DNA of 64,000 bases from Pseudomonadota bacterium (GCA_021788645.1 JAJYKK010000003.1:1-64000); one strand, 5' to 3'. Positions 23,467 through 38,569 are shown, counted from the first letter of the stretch. The notes: generated by a model from the sequence alone, not told the origin. Numbers and translations are program-made.

Positions 23467-24003
23467 ATGGCAGAACCCGCAACCCTTGCAAGGCCCTATG
23501 CCGAGGCCGTCTATCGGCTGGCCACCGAGTCCGGCACCCTCGCCCAGTGGTCCGCCATGCTCGCGTTCCTGGCGACCGTCGTCGCCGATGAGCGCGTGCG
23601 CGACCTCATCGAGAATCCGCACCTCGATCCCGAGCGCCGCCAGGCCTTCATCGGCGCCCTCGGCGAGAAGGCCCTGGACGCCCACGGCCGGGAGCTGGTG
23701 CGGGTGCTCTTCGAAAACGGCCGCCTCTGGCTCGCGCCCGCCATCCTCGTCGCCTTCGAGGCGCTCAAGGCCGAGGCGGCGGGCAGCCTCGAGGCGAACA
23801 TCGCCTCGGCGTTCCCCTTGAGCGACGCCCAGCTGGCGATGCTCGCGGGCTCGATGGCGCGGCGCTTCGGCCGCCGCATCGAGCCGAAGGTCGAAGTGGA
23901 TCCCGAATTGATCGGCGGCGTGACCATCACGGTGGGCGATCAGATCTTCGACGCCTCGGTGCGCGGCAAACTCAAGGCCATGGCGTTTGCCCTCAAACGT
24001 TAG
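23467..24003 (+). CDS. atpH: F0F1 ATP synthase subunit delta
   Basis: [19 protein letters not shown]...[28 protein letters not shown]. Confidence 0.96.
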   Translation: MAEPATLARPYAEAVYRLATESGTLAQWSAMLAFLATVVADERVRDLIENPHLDPERRQAFIGALGEKALDAHGRELVRVLFENGRLWLAPAILVAFEALKAEAAGSLEANIASAFPLSDAQLAMLAGSMARRFGRRIEPKVEVDPELIGGVTITVGDQIFDASVRGKLKAMAFALKR

Positions 24004-24011
24004 GAGCAATC

Positions 24012-25553
24012 ATGCAGCTAAACCCTTCTGAAATCAGCGATCTGATCCGCGATCGCATCGCCGGACTGGCCGCGGCCACCGAACTGCGCACGCAAGGGAC
24101 CGTCATCGCGGTCACCGACGGCATCGTCCGCATCCACGGCTTGAGCGACGTCATGCAAGGCGAGATGCTGGAATTCCCGGGCGACACCTTCGGGCTCGCC
24201 CTCAATCTGGAGCGCGACTCCGTCGGCGCCGTCGTCCTGGGCGACTACGAACACCTCAAGGAAGGCGACACGGTCACCTGTACCGGGCGCATTCTCGAGG
24301 TGCCCGTCGGCGAGGCCCTGGTCGGGCGCGTGGTCAACGCGCTGGGCCAGGCGATCGACGGGAAGGGGCCGATCGAGGCCCCCCAGACCTCGCCCATCGA
24401 AAAAATCGCGCCCGGCGTGATCGACCGGCAGTCGGTGAGCGAGCCCATCCAGACCGGCATCAAGGCGGTCGACGCCATGGTGCCGATCGGCCGCGGGCAG
24501 CGCGAACTCATCATCGGCGACCGCCAGACCGGCAAGACCGCGGTGGCGATCGACACCATCATCAGCCAGAAGGGGCGCGGGGTCTGGTGCATCTACGTGG
24601 CGATCGGCCAGAAGACGTCGAGCATCGCCAACGTCGTGCGCAAGCTCGAGGAGCATGGCGCGATGGCACACACCATCGTGGTGGCGGCCGGCGCCGCCGA
24701 CTCGGCCGCCATGCAGTACATCGCCCCGTATGCCGGCTGCGCGATGGGCGAGTATTTCCGCGACCGCGGCCAGGACGCCCTCATCATTTACGACGACCTG
24801 ACCAAGCAGGCCTGGGCCTATCGCCAGATCTCGCTGCTCCTGCGGCGGCCGCCCGGCCGCGAGGCCTATCCGGGCGACGTATTCTACCTGCATTCGCGCC
24901 TGCTGGAGCGGGCGGCGCGGGTGAACGCGGCGTATGTCGAGCGGGTCACCGGAGGAGCCGTCAAGGGGCGGACCGGCTCGCTCACCGCGCTGCCGATCAT
25001 CGAGACCCAGGCGGGGGACGTGTCCGCGTTCGTGCCCACCAACGTGATCTCGATCACGGACGGGCAGATCTTCCTGGAGACGGATCTTTTCAACGCGGGC
25101 GTGCGCCCCGCGATCAACGCCGGCCTGTCGGTCTCGCGGGTGGGCGGCGCGGCCCAGACCAAGATCATCAAGAAGCTGGGCGGCGGGGTGCGACTCGCGC
25201 TCGCCCAGTACCGCGAGCTCGCCGCCTTCGCGCAGTTCGCCTCGGATCTGGACGAGTCCACCCGCAAGCAGCTCGAACGCGGCCGCATGGTCACCGAGCT
25301 CATGAAGCAGCCGCAATATACGCCGCTGCCGGTCTCGCAGATGGCCCTGACCCTGTTCGCGGTGAACAAGGGGTACCTCGACGATGTCGAGGTACCCCGC
25401 GGCCTCGCCTTCGAGGCGGCGCTGCGCGCGTACATGCGCGACCAGCATGCCGACATCATGGACACCCTTGAGGCCATGCTGGACCTCGACGCCGCCACCG
25501 AGCAGCGGCTGGCGGCCGCCATCGAAGCCTTCAAGGCGACCCAAGCGTACTGA
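24012..25553 (+). CDS. atpA: F0F1 ATP synthase subunit alpha
   Basis: [16 protein letters not shown]...[24 protein letters not shown]. Confidence 0.98.
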   Translation: MQLNPSEISDLIRDRIAGLAAATELRTQGTVIAVTDGIVRIHGLSDVMQGEMLEFPGDTFGLALNLERDSVGAVVLGDYEHLKEGDTVTCTGRILEVPVGEALVGRVVNALGQAIDGKGPIEAPQTSPIEKIAPGVIDRQSVSEPIQTGIKAVDAMVPIGRGQRELIIGDRQTGKTAVAIDTIISQKGRGVWCIYVAIGQKTSSIANVVRKLEEHGAMAHTIVVAAGAADSAAMQYIAPYAGCAMGEYFRDRGQDALIIYDDLTKQAWAYRQISLLLRRPPGREAYPGDVFYLHSRLLERAARVNAAYVERVTGGAVKGRTGSLTALPIIETQAGDVSAFVPTNVISITDGQIFLETDLFNAGVRPAINAGLSVSRVGGAAQTKIIKKLGGGVRLALAQYRELAAFAQFASDLDESTRKQLERGRMVTELMKQPQYTPLPVSQMALTLFAVNKGYLDDVEVPRGLAFEAALRAYMRDQHADIMDTLEAMLDLDAATEQRLAAAIEAFKATQAY

Positions 25554-25568
25554 CCGCGGAGAGACGAC

Positions 25569-27855
<2,287 letters not shown>

Positions 27856-27913
27856 GCGCAAGGAGGAGGCGCACGGCGCGACCCTCCCGGGCTCGCCGCT
27901 TCGCGCACACGCT

Positions 27914-28339
27914 ATGGCAATGACGATACATGTGGATGTGGTGAGTGCCGAGGAGTCCCTGTTCTCGGGCGCGGCGGAATTCGTCGTGGTGCCGGGCGAG
28001 CGGGGGGAGCTCGGCATCTACCCGCGGCACGCGCCGCTGCTGGGCCGCATCCGGCCGGGATCGGTGCGCGTCAAGATCCCTTTCCAGGCGGAAGAAGAAC
28101 TCATCTACGTGTCGGGCGGCATGGTCGAAATTCAGCCCGCCGGCGTGACGATCCTGTCCGACACCGCGATTCGTGCGGCCGATCTCGACGAGCAGAAGGC
28201 GCTCGAGGCGCGCCACCGGGCGGAAGAGGCGATGAAGAACCGGGCGGCGGTGATGGATTTCGCCAAGGCCCAGGCGGAGCTCGCGCAAGCCATCGCCCAG
28301 CTGGCGGCCATCGAACGGCTGCGCAAGCATCGCCACTGA
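27914..28339 (+). CDS. atpC: F0F1 ATP synthase subunit epsilon
   Basis: [43 protein letters not shown]. Confidence 0.95.
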   Translation: MAMTIHVDVVSAEESLFSGAAEFVVVPGERGELGIYPRHAPLLGRIRPGSVRVKIPFQAEEELIYVSGGMVEIQPAGVTILSDTAIRAADLDEQKALEARHRAEEAMKNRAAVMDFAKAQAELAQAIAQLAAIERLRKHRH

Positions 28340-28346
28340 GCGCCCG

Positions 28347-28371
28347 CGGCGGCGCACCCGCCGTTTTTGTT
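28347..28371 (+). terminator. Intrinsic terminator after atpC
   Basis: CGGCGG-cgcac-CCGCCG stem followed by TTTTTGTTTT. Confidence 0.65.
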
Positions 28372-28431
28372 TTATACTGGCGGCAAAGCGCCCGCAAGGG
28401 CGCCAACGTCTGCCAAGGTGCGTCTCCACCC

Positions 28432-29802
28432 ATGAACCCCGCTGTCAACGTGCTGATCCTTGCGGCCGGCAAGGGCACCCGCATGCATTCGGAGCGGCCG
28501 AAGGTCCTCCACCGGCTCGCCGGGCGTCCGCTCCTCGCCCACGTGCTCGCCAGCGCACGCGCGCTCGCGCCGCGGCAAATCGCGGTGGTCTACGGCTATG
28601 GCGGGGAGGCCGTGCCTGCGGCGATCCCCGACCCCGACGTCGTCTGGGTGCGCCAGGCCCAGCAGCTCGGCACCGGCCATGCGGTGGCCAGCAGCCTGGG
28701 CGTGCTGTCGGACGCGCCGGTCACGCTCATCCTGTACGGGGACGTGCCGCTCATCCAGCCGCCCACGGCGACGATGCTCGCCGGCCTGGCCGCGGCCAAC
28801 CGCATCGCCCTCCTCACCGAGCAGCTTTCCGACCCCACCGGCTACGGGCGCATCGTGCGCGACGAAGCCGGCGCCATATCGCGCATCGTCGAGCACAAGG
28901 ACGCCACCCCCGACGAGCGCGCGATCCTTGAAGTGAACACCGGGCTCATGGCCCTGCCCACCGCCCGGCTGGCCGACTGGGTGGGTCGGCTTACGGCCGA
29001 CAACGCGCAAGGGGAATACTATCTGACCGACATCGTCGCGCTGGCGCTGGCGGACGGCGTGGACATCGTCAGCGGACGGGCGCAGGCCGCCTGGGAGACC
29101 CTCGGCGTCAACAGCCCCGCCCAGCTTGCCCAGCTCGAGCGAATCTACCAGCGGCGCCAGGCCGAGCGGCTCCTCGAGCACGGCGTCGCGCTCCTCGATC
29201 CCGACCGCCTCGACGTGCGCGGCGAGCTCACCTGCGGGCGCGACGTGACCATCGACGTGGGCTGCGTGTTCGAGGGCGAGGTGGCGCTGGGCGACAACAC
29301 CGTCGTCGGCGCCTATTCGGTCGTGCGCAACAGCCGCGTCGGCGCCGGTACCCGCATCGAACCCTTCAGCCATCTGGACGGGGCGAGCCTTGGCGAAGGC
29401 AACCGCATCGGCCCGTTCGCCCGCCTGCGCCCCGGCGCGGCCACCGGGGATGCGGTGCATGTGGGCAACTTCGTGGAGGTCAAGAACAGCCGCGTCGGCC
29501 AAGGGTCCAAGATCAACCACCTGAGCTATCTCGGCGATGCGGACGTGGGCGCCGGCGTCAATATCGGCGCCGGCACGATCACCTGCAACTACGACGGGGC
29601 CAGGAAGCATCGCACGGTCATCGGGGACGACGCGTTCATCGGCTCCAACACGCAGCTCGTGGCGCCCGTGACGGTCGGGGCGGGCGCGACCATCGGGGCG
29701 GGGTCGACCATCACCCGTGATGCGCCGGCCGGCGAGCTCACGCTCTCGCGCGCCCGCCAGACCACGATTTCCGGGTGGAAGCGCCCGCGCAAGGGGCCGT
29801 GA
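28432..29802 (+). CDS. glmU: Bifunctional UDP-GlcNAc pyrophosphorylase / GlcN-1-P acetyltransferase
   Basis: [30 protein letters not shown]-terminal left-handed beta-helix repeats. Confidence 0.97.
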   Translation: MNPAVNVLILAAGKGTRMHSERPKVLHRLAGRPLLAHVLASARALAPRQIAVVYGYGGEAVPAAIPDPDVVWVRQAQQLGTGHAVASSLGVLSDAPVTLILYGDVPLIQPPTATMLAGLAAANRIALLTEQLSDPTGYGRIVRDEAGAISRIVEHKDATPDERAILEVNTGLMALPTARLADWVGRLTADNAQGEYYLTDIVALALADGVDIVSGRAQAAWETLGVNSPAQLAQLERIYQRRQAERLLEHGVALLDPDRLDVRGELTCGRDVTIDVGCVFEGEVALGDNTVVGAYSVVRNSRVGAGTRIEPFSHLDGASLGEGNRIGPFARLRPGAATGDAVHVGNFVEVKNSRVGQGSKINHLSYLGDADVGAGVNIGAGTITCNYDGARKHRTVIGDDAFIGSNTQLVAPVTVGAGATIGAGSTITRDAPAGELTLSRARQTTISGWKRPRKGP

Positions 29803-29838
29803 GGCGGACCGCCGCGCGGAAAACTAGGGGGGTGGGAT

Positions 29839-31671
29839 ATGTGTGGCATCGTCGGGGCGGTAGCCCAGCGCAACGTGATACCGATTCTGCTGGAAGGGCT
29901 GCGGCGCCTGGAATATCGCGGCTACGACTCGGCCGGACTGGCGATCGTGCACGACGGGCTTTCCTGCGTGCGCAGCGTCGGGCGCGTGGCGGAGCTGGAA
30001 AACGAGGTCAAGCGGACGCAGGTCCACGGCCGGCTCGGCATCGCCCATACCCGCTGGGCCACCCACGGCGCGCCGACGCTGTCCAACGCGCATCCGCACG
30101 CCAGCCACGACACCGTGGCGGTCGTCCACAACGGCATCATCGAGAATCACGAGGCCTTGCGCAGCCGGCTCGAGGCGCGCGGCTACGTCTTCTCCTCGCA
30201 GACCGACACCGAAGTCATTGCCCATCTGATCCATTACCACTATCGCCACGGCGGCCTCGACCTTCTGGAGGCGACGGCGGCGGCGGTGGGCGAGCTCACC
30301 GGCGCCTATGCCATTGCGGTGGTGGCCGCCGATGCGCCCAACCGGCTGGTGGCCGCGCGCAAGGGCAGCCCGCTGGCGATCGGCATCGGCATCGAGGAGA
30401 ACTTCGTGGCCTCCGACGCGAGCGCGCTCGCGCCCGTCACCCAGCGGCTCATCTATCTGGAGGACGGGGATCTCGCCGACATCGGATTGCTGACGGTGGC
30501 CATCCGCGATGCGCGAGGCGTGCCGGTGGTGCGGCCCGAGCAGGTGAGCGAGGCGCCGCTCGAGGCGGCCGAGCTGGGCCCCTACCGCCACTTCATGCAG
30601 AAGGAGATCCACGAGCAGCCGCGCGCGCTGGCCGACACCTTGTCCGATGCGCTGGCCTTGGGCAGCCTTTCGCCGCAGCTCTTCGGGCCGCGCGGGGAAG
30701 CGGTGCTCGGCGGCATCAAGGCGGTCTACCTCATCGCCTGCGGCACGAGCTACCATGCCGCGATGCTCGCGCGCTACTGGATCGAAGCCCTGGCCGGGGT
30801 GCCGTGCAACGCCGAGGTGGCGAGCGAGTACCGCTACCGCGAGAGCGTGCCGAACCCGGACGCCTTGATCGTCACCATCTCCCAGTCCGGGGAAACCGCC
30901 GATACCCTGGCGGCGCTCGCGCATGCCAAGGCGCTCGGCCATCGCCACAGCCTGGCCATCTGCAACGTGCCCGAAAGCGCCCTGGTGCGCGGGTCGGAGC
31001 TGCGCTTCCTGACGCGGGCGGGACCCGAGATCGGCGTGGCCTCCACCAAGGCCTTCACGACCCAGCTGGCGGCCTTGTTCCTGCTCGCCTGCGTGCTGGC
31101 GAAGCTGCGCGGCCGCATGCCCGCGGCGCGCGAGGCCGAGATCCTGAAGGCCTTGCGGCATCTGCCCGCCGCCGTGGCCGAGACCTTGGCCCTGGAAGAC
31201 CAGGTGGCCCTCTGGGCCGAGCATTTCGCGCCCAAGCACCATGCCTTGTTCCTTGGGCGCGGGCAGCATTATCCGATCGCCCTGGAAGGCGCCCTCAAGC
31301 TCAAGGAGATTTCCTACATCCACGCCGAGGCCTATCCGGCGGGCGAGCTCAAGCACGGGCCGCTCGCCCTGGTGGACAGCGAAATGCCGGTGGTGGCGAT
31401 TGCGCCGAACGATCAGCTGGTGGAAAAGCTCAAATCCAACCTGCAGGAGGTGCGCGCGCGCGGGGGGCTCCTCTTCGTGTTCGCCGATCCCGGGGCGCGC
31501 ATCAAGGCGGCCGAAGGGGTCCGGACGATTTTCATGCCCCAGCATGACGGGCCGCTGAGCCCCATCCTGTACACCGTGCCCCTGCAGTTGCTCGCGTACC
31601 ACGCCGCGCTCCAGAAGGGCACCGACGTGGACAAGCCGCGCAATCTCGCCAAGTCCGTCACGGTCGAATAG
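29839..31671 (+). CDS. glmS: Glutamine--fructose-6-phosphate aminotransferase
   Basis: [34 protein letters not shown]-terminal NLAKSVTVE. Confidence 0.98.
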   Translation: MCGIVGAVAQRNVIPILLEGLRRLEYRGYDSAGLAIVHDGLSCVRSVGRVAELENEVKRTQVHGRLGIAHTRWATHGAPTLSNAHPHASHDTVAVVHNGIIENHEALRSRLEARGYVFSSQTDTEVIAHLIHYHYRHGGLDLLEATAAAVGELTGAYAIAVVAADAPNRLVAARKGSPLAIGIGIEENFVASDASALAPVTQRLIYLEDGDLADIGLLTVAIRDARGVPVVRPEQVSEAPLEAAELGPYRHFMQKEIHEQPRALADTLSDALALGSLSPQLFGPRGEAVLGGIKAVYLIACGTSYHAAMLARYWIEALAGVPCNAEVASEYRYRESVPNPDALIVTISQSGETADTLAALAHAKALGHRHSLAICNVPESALVRGSELRFLTRAGPEIGVASTKAFTTQLAALFLLACVLAKLRGRMPAAREAEILKALRHLPAAVAETLALEDQVALWAEHFAPKHHALFLGRGQHYPIALEGALKLKEISYIHAEAYPAGELKHGPLALVDSEMPVVAIAPNDQLVEKLKSNLQEVRARGGLLFVFADPGARIKAAEGVRTIFMPQHDGPLSPILYTVPLQLLAYHAALQKGTDVDKPRNLAKSVTVE

Positions 31672-31673
31672 CC

Positions 31674-32435
31674 GTGCCGGTCGTCGCGGTGTTCAACCAA
31701 AAAGGGGGGGTCGGCAAGACCACGACCACCCTCAACCTATCGGCGGCGCTCGCCCGCGAAGGACTGCAGCCGATCGCCATCGATCTCGACCCGCAAAGCC
31801 ATCTTTCCTGGTCGCTCGGCTACCAGGGCGGTCAGGGGCGCCCCACGGTCTCGGCCTTTTTCCGCGAAGAGGCGACCTTGAGGGCTCTCGTGCAGGAGGT
31901 TCAGACCGGATTGCGGCTCATTCCGGCGAGCCTCGACCTTGCGAAAGTCGACGCCTTGTTCGGCAAGAGCGCCGCCGCGACCACGCGGCTGCGCGCCGGG
32001 ATCGTGGCGAGCTTCAGGGACGAGCCGGGGCCCATCCTGATCGACTGCTGCCCGATGCTCGGCGTGCTCTCGTTGAATGCCGTGCTGGCGGCCGACCATG
32101 TCCTCGTGCCGGTATCTGCCGATTTCCTGTCCATGCAGTCCGTCCACAAGCTGGATGCGGCCCTGCGCGTGCTGGAGAAGGCCCGCGGGCGGCCCATTCC
32201 GCGCAAGGTGGTGGTCACCCGCTTCGACGCGCGCCGCCGCCTGTCCCACGACATCTTCGCCCAGCTCAAGAGCTACTGCGGCGCCGACCTGTGCGAGACC
32301 CGCATCGGCGAGACGGTGGCGCTGGCGGAAAGCCCGGTGGCAGGCCAGGACGTGTTCGCGCACGATCCCGCATGCACCGGCGCCCGGGAGTATTGGGCGC
32401 TGATGGAAGAGCTCGCGCAATGCGGCTTCCTGTGA
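31674..32435 (+). CDS. Orphan ParA-family ATPase
   Basis: MPVVAVFNQKGGVGKTTTTLNLSAALAREG... deviant Walker A; no ParB-type partner beside it. Confidence 0.88.
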   Translation: MPVVAVFNQKGGVGKTTTTLNLSAALAREGLQPIAIDLDPQSHLSWSLGYQGGQGRPTVSAFFREEATLRALVQEVQTGLRLIPASLDLAKVDALFGKSAAATTRLRAGIVASFRDEPGPILIDCCPMLGVLSLNAVLAADHVLVPVSADFLSMQSVHKLDAALRVLEKARGRPIPRKVVVTRFDARRRLSHDIFAQLKSYCGADLCETRIGETVALAESPVAGQDVFAHDPACTGAREYWALMEELAQCGFL

Positions 32436-32691
32436 CCCGGGTCGGGCGCAAGGGGTAGACGCGGCCCGCTGCAGGCGCCGCGCAGCAGGCGCGCAACCCG
32501 CCCCGGCGCGTCTTCAGGCGCAGGCCCGCCAATCCTCTCCCGATGCACCGGCTCGCGCCACAGGCCCGCGTGGGACGCAACCCCCCCTCCCAAGAAACGC
32601 CTCGACTGTCGGTCGGTGCGGTTTTCCCGGCCAAGCCCCTGAACGGGAGGCGCCCGGGATCCTCCCCAGGCGCGCAGGCCTCCGGCGCCGG

Positions 32692-32714
32692 GTGAACTAT
32701 ATTTCCGTATGAAT
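32692..32714 (+). repeat. Copy 1 of repeated motif GTGA(A/G)CTATATTTCCGTATGAAT
   Basis: GTGAACTATATTTCCGTATGAAT; 22/23 identical to 35727-35749. Confidence 0.85.
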
Positions 32715-32812
32715 CATGAAGCAGGCGGACAGGCGCCGAGTGGGCTTGGGCGCGCGTGCCCAAGGATCGCAAGGTCGGTTGTCCCACCCTCAAGTGACGG
32801 CGGAGGAGCGAA

Positions 32813-35569
32813 ATGACGGGCCGCACGCGGTCGATCCGCGCGTACTTGGCGGCACTCGTGGTCGGCGCGATCCTGCCCTTCATTGCCGCGCATGCCCTCG
32901 TCGCCTATCGCCATGCAGTCGAAGAAAGGCAGAAGGCGAAGCAGGTCGTAACCTCGTTCGCCCATGTGGCGGCCGCCGACGCGATGCACTTCCTGTACGA
33001 TGCCCGCGTGACCCTTGAGCGCCTCGCCGCCCAGTCCGCGCTCCGCTCGCTCAATGCCGTCCAGTGCGATACCTATCTGCGCTTCTTTACCTGCGCCAAT
33101 CCAAATTTCTGTGCCATCAGCGTCGTTGCGCCACCCGGGAGGCTGATCTGTTCGCAGGCGCAGGAGCGTACCGTTCCCGTTGACGTGCTGGCCGACCGCC
33201 AATGGTTCGACGCCGTGATGGCGCACAACGCGTTCACCGTAAGCCGCCCCTTCGTGGACCCCAACAGCCGGCGTCCCGTAGAAGCCATCGGCTACCCCAT
33301 CCAGGGCGAGCGCGGCGCTCCGAAAGGCGCCATCGCGATAGCGGTGGATCTGCTTGACTACGATTCCATCCATTACCGGACGGGCCTGGAAGGGGCGAGG
33401 CTGCCGGCCGGCTCGGTGGTTACGATCGTCGATTCGCAGGGCACTGTGGTGGCGCGCTGGCCGGAGGCCGGCAGATGGATCGGGCGACACGAGGCGAACG
33501 CCGATATCGTACGGCATGTTCTCTCCAAGGCGAGCGGCACCACGTGGGCCCGTGGCGTGGACGGCCAGGAGAAGTTCTACAGCTTCCTGCCCCTCCCGGC
33601 GGCGAATGAACATCTGTACGTCGGCTTTCCGGCGGCGTTCTTCGCCCCCTCGCCGCTGCGCCTGGCGGTTCGCGATTCGGCCGCGGGGCTACTCCTCGCG
33701 GCCATCGCGGCATGGCTTGCTGCGCGGTCCCTCGGCGCATGGATTAGCCGGCCGGTACAGGCCTTGGCCGCCGCCACGCGCGAGGCGGCCCTCGGCAATC
33801 TCACGGTGCGCATTTCGGCGGCAGGCCCGGGCGAGATTCGGGAAGTGAGCGCGCGCTTCAACGAGATGGTCGCCGCGCGGGCCGAAGCCGAAGCGGCGCT
33901 CGCCGAGGAGAAAAACCTCATTCAGGTCACACTGGAATCGATCGGCGATGCCGTGCTGACCACCGATCCGGGCGGCAGGATCACCTACCTTAATCCCGGG
34001 GCCGAACAGCTGACCGGGTGGCGAGCGCCCCAAGCACGCGGGCAACCCCTCTACGAGGTGGTCCATCTTCTGGATGCGGTGACGCGCGAACCGCTGCGCA
34101 AGGCACTCCAGGATGCCCTCCGCGACGGCGCGCTCGTCAGCATCGCTGATCCGACCCTTCTCGTCAGGCGGGACGGGACGGAAACCGCCGTGGCTGACAG
34201 CGCCGCGCCAATCAACGACATCCAGGGCCGATTCCTCGGCATGGTGATCGTCTTCCGCGACGTGAGCAAGTCGCGGGAGCTGACCAAAAGGCTGTCCTGG
34301 CAAGCGACCCACGACGCGCTGACGACGCTCGTTAATCGAAGCGAGTTCGAGAACCGTACCCGGGCGCTTCTCGCCGACGTGAAACGCTCGGGACGCGAGG
34401 GCGCGCTGCTCTACCTGGATCTCGATCAATTCAAGGTCATCAACGACACTTGCGGACACGCGGCCGGCGATGCGCTGCTCAAGCAACTCGCAGGCTTGCT
34501 TCATGGGGGCGTCCGCGAAGGAGACACCTTGGCCCGCCTGGGGGGCGACGAATTCGGCGTCCTCGTGGAGAACTGTCCGCTCGGCCAGGCCCTTCGGATC
34601 GCGGACGCGCTGCGCGAGGCCGTCCAGGACTTCCGCTTCAGCTGGCAGGGCAAGCTGTTCGCCGTCGGCGTGAGTATCGGGATCGTGGGCATCGGCAGCA
34701 GCACCGAGAGCATAGGGACGCTATTGAGTGCGGCGGACGCAGCATGCTATGCGGCAAAGGAAAGGGGGCGCAATCGCATCCATCTGTTCGAGCCGAACGA
34801 TCTTGAGCTTTTCCGGCGATTGGGCGAGATGCACTGGGCGCAGCGCCTCTCCACGGCCTTCGAGGACGAACGTTTTCGACTCTATGGGCAGCCAATCGTG
34901 CCGCTCGCCGAAACCGCTGACGCCCCTGGCGCCTATAGCGAGGTATTGTTGCGCTTGCTGGACGAGGAAGGGGCCTTGGTGCTCCCCGACGTGTTTCTGC
35001 CCGCCGCAGAGCGCTATGGCTTGATGCCGACCCTCGATCGCTGGGTCATCCGCACGCTCTTCGGCTGGATTGCGCGGGCCCGCGACCGCGCGACCATCTA
35101 TTACGTCAACCTTTCCGGGCACGCCGTCAGCGACGAGCACTTCCTGGACTTCGTCATCGACCAGTTCACTCAGACGGGGCTCGACCCCCAGACCATCCGG
35201 TTCGAGATCACGGAGACCACCGCCGTGAGCAACCTGCTGCATGCGGGCCGGTTCATCACCGTCCTGAAGAACATGGGCTGTCAATTCGCGCTCGATGACT
35301 TCGGCAGCGGCGTGTCTTCCTTTGCCTACCTCAAGATGCTTGATGTTGACTACGTCAAGATCGCGGGCAACTTCGTGCGCGACATCGACACCGATCCCGT
35401 CAATCGCGCGATGGTCCAGGCGATCAACCACATCGGCCATCTGATGAATCTGAAGACCATCGCCGAATCGGTCGAAAACGATGCGGTGCTGGCTGAGCTG
35501 CGGAGAATGGGCGTGGACTATGTGCAAGGCTTCCGCCTCGCCGAACCCAAGGCGTTGGAAGACACCTAG
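32813..35569 (+). CDS. Membrane sensor GGDEF/EAL protein (Cache-like, HAMP, PAS, GGDEF, EAL-type)
   Basis: N-terminal TM plus periplasmic sensor, HAMP-like region, PAS (ESIGDAVLTTDPGGRITYLNPGAEQLTGW), LARLGGDEFGVLVE, and EAL-type domain (YSEVLLRL; IRFEITETTAV; LDDFGSGVSSFAYLK). Confidence 0.92.
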   Translation: MTGRTRSIRAYLAALVVGAILPFIAAHALVAYRHAVEERQKAKQVVTSFAHVAAADAMHFLYDARVTLERLAAQSALRSLNAVQCDTYLRFFTCANPNFCAISVVAPPGRLICSQAQERTVPVDVLADRQWFDAVMAHNAFTVSRPFVDPNSRRPVEAIGYPIQGERGAPKGAIAIAVDLLDYDSIHYRTGLEGARLPAGSVVTIVDSQGTVVARWPEAGRWIGRHEANADIVRHVLSKASGTTWARGVDGQEKFYSFLPLPAANEHLYVGFPAAFFAPSPLRLAVRDSAAGLLLAAIAAWLAARSLGAWISRPVQALAAATREAALGNLTVRISAAGPGEIREVSARFNEMVAARAEAEAALAEEKNLIQVTLESIGDAVLTTDPGGRITYLNPGAEQLTGWRAPQARGQPLYEVVHLLDAVTREPLRKALQDALRDGALVSIADPTLLVRRDGTETAVADSAAPINDIQGRFLGMVIVFRDVSKSRELTKRLSWQATHDALTTLVNRSEFENRTRALLADVKRSGREGALLYLDLDQFKVINDTCGHAAGDALLKQLAGLLHGGVREGDTLARLGGDEFGVLVENCPLGQALRIADALREAVQDFRFSWQGKLFAVGVSIGIVGIGSSTESIGTLLSAADAACYAAKERGRNRIHLFEPNDLELFRRLGEMHWAQRLSTAFEDERFRLYGQPIVPLAETADAPGAYSEVLLRLLDEEGALVLPDVFLPAAERYGLMPTLDRWVIRTLFGWIARARDRATIYYVNLSGHAVSDEHFLDFVIDQFTQTGLDPQTIRFEITETTAVSNLLHAGRFITVLKNMGCQFALDDFGSGVSSFAYLKMLDVDYVKIAGNFVRDIDTDPVNRAMVQAINHIGHLMNLKTIAESVENDAVLAELRRMGVDYVQGFRLAEPKALEDT

Positions 35570-35576
35570 CGGCACG

Positions 35577-35603
35577 AAAAAAACGCCCCGACGGATCGGG
35601 GCG
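35577..35603 (-). terminator. Intrinsic terminator oriented for leftward transcription
   Basis: On the minus strand: CGCCCCGA-tccg-TCGGGGCG followed by TTTTTTT; no leftward CDS immediately upstream. Confidence 0.65.
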
Positions 35604-35726
35604 AGGCGTTGAACAGAAACAAGCATCACACTTGCCGATTGATACTAGCATGCTAAGCGGCCTAGTACAAGCCGACTAATCGGTACCGGTGTTTCGGCCA
35701 GGCTCCCCGAACGCATGGGCCGATGC

Positions 35727-35749
35727 GTGAGCTATATTTCCGTATGAAT
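35727..35749 (+). repeat. Copy 2 of repeated motif GTGA(A/G)CTATATTTCCGTATGAAT
   Basis: GTGAGCTATATTTCCGTATGAAT, about 60 bp upstream of the N-ATPase operon. Confidence 0.85.
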
Positions 35750-35794
35750 ACCGACGAAATGGCGAGCAGTTGAGTGCTCCCGCCGAACCCATGA

Positions 35795-37592
<1,798 letters not shown>

Positions 37593-37596
<4 letters not shown>

Positions 37597-37862
37597 ATCC
37601 CGCCGATCGCCTCAAGGCTCGCCTGGAACGGCAGGTCCGCCGCCTGGAGCGCGCGCAGCGCGAACGGCGCTCGGTGCTGGCGCAGACCGCCTACTTGGGG
37701 ACTCTGGGGCTCGTGTTCATCCTGCCGGTGATCGCCGGCGCCTACCTCGGGCGCTGGCTGGACGGCCTGGCGGGGGACTACTCCGTGCGCTGGACCTTGA
37801 GCATGATCTTTCTCGGCATCGGCGTGGGCGCGGTCAATGTCTATCTGCTGATCAGGCGCTGA
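37593..37862 (+). CDS. atpQ: AtpQ/AtpI-like membrane protein of N-ATPase
   Basis: GTG start overlapping the atpC stop: VNPADRLKARLERQVRRLERAQRERRSVLAQTAYLGTLGLVFILPVIAGAYLGRWLDGLAG.... Confidence 0.7.
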
Positions 37863-37867
37863 CGGGC

Positions 37868-38569
37868 ATGCGCGCCCCCGGTTCCGTCCTTCCCTACGCC
37901 CAATGGCATCTCGGCCCCCTGACGGTGACCGGGACCGCGGTCACGAGCCTGGGCATCGTGTTGGCGCTGTCGGCCGTGAGCCGGCTCGCGACGCGCCGCC
38001 TCAAGCTTGAGCCCGGGAGCTGGCAGGTCGTGCTGGAAGGGGTGGTCTCGCTCATCGAGGAGACGATACGGGCGGTGCTGCCCGACCATGTGGGCGAGGT
38101 GATGCCCCTGGTCGCGAGCCTTTGGATCTACATCCTCGTCGCGAACCTCCTGGGCATCGTCCCGGGGCTGCACTCGCCGACCAGCGACCTCTCGCTGACG
38201 GCGGGGCTTGCGATGCTGGTGTTTCTGTCCGTCCACTGGTACGGGTTGCGCATCCAGGGGCTCAGGGGGTATCTGGGCCACTATCTCCGTCCGACGCCGC
38301 TGATGCTGCCGTTCCATGTCTTGAGCGAGCTGACCCGTACGCTGGCGCTGGCCGTTCGCCTGTTCGGGAACATCATGAGCCTGGAGATGACCGCGATGAT
38401 CGTGCTGCTCGTCGCCGGGTTCCTGGTGCCGGTGCCGGTGCTCATGCTCCATATCGTCGAAGCGGTCGTGCAGGCCTACATCTTCGGGATGCTTGCCTTG
38501 ATCTACATCGCGGGGGGCATCCAGTCGCAGGAACAGCGCGAGAACCCGCAAGAAAGGAGTCCTTCATGA
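37868..38569 (+). CDS. atpB: N-ATPase subunit a
   Basis: MRAPGSVLPYAQWHLGPL...LVANLLGIVPGLHSPTSDLS...LTRTLALAVRLFGNIMSLEM. Confidence 0.92.
   Translation: MRAPGSVLPYAQWHLGPLTVTGTAVTSLGIVLALSAVSRLATRRLKLEPGSWQVVLEGVVSLIEETIRAVLPDHVGEVMPLVASLWIYILVANLLGIVPGLHSPTSDLSLTAGLAMLVFLSVHWYGLRIQGLRGYLGHYLRPTPLMLPFHVLSELTRTLALAVRLFGNIMSLEMTAMIVLLVAGFLVPVPVLMLHIVEAVVQAYIFGMLALIYIAGGIQSQEQRENPQERSPS

Noticed and set aside
29803-29838. Possible glmS riboswitch/ribozyme upstream of glmS
   Set aside because: Only 36 nt separate glmU and glmS; too short for the ribozyme, which is typical of Gram-positives.
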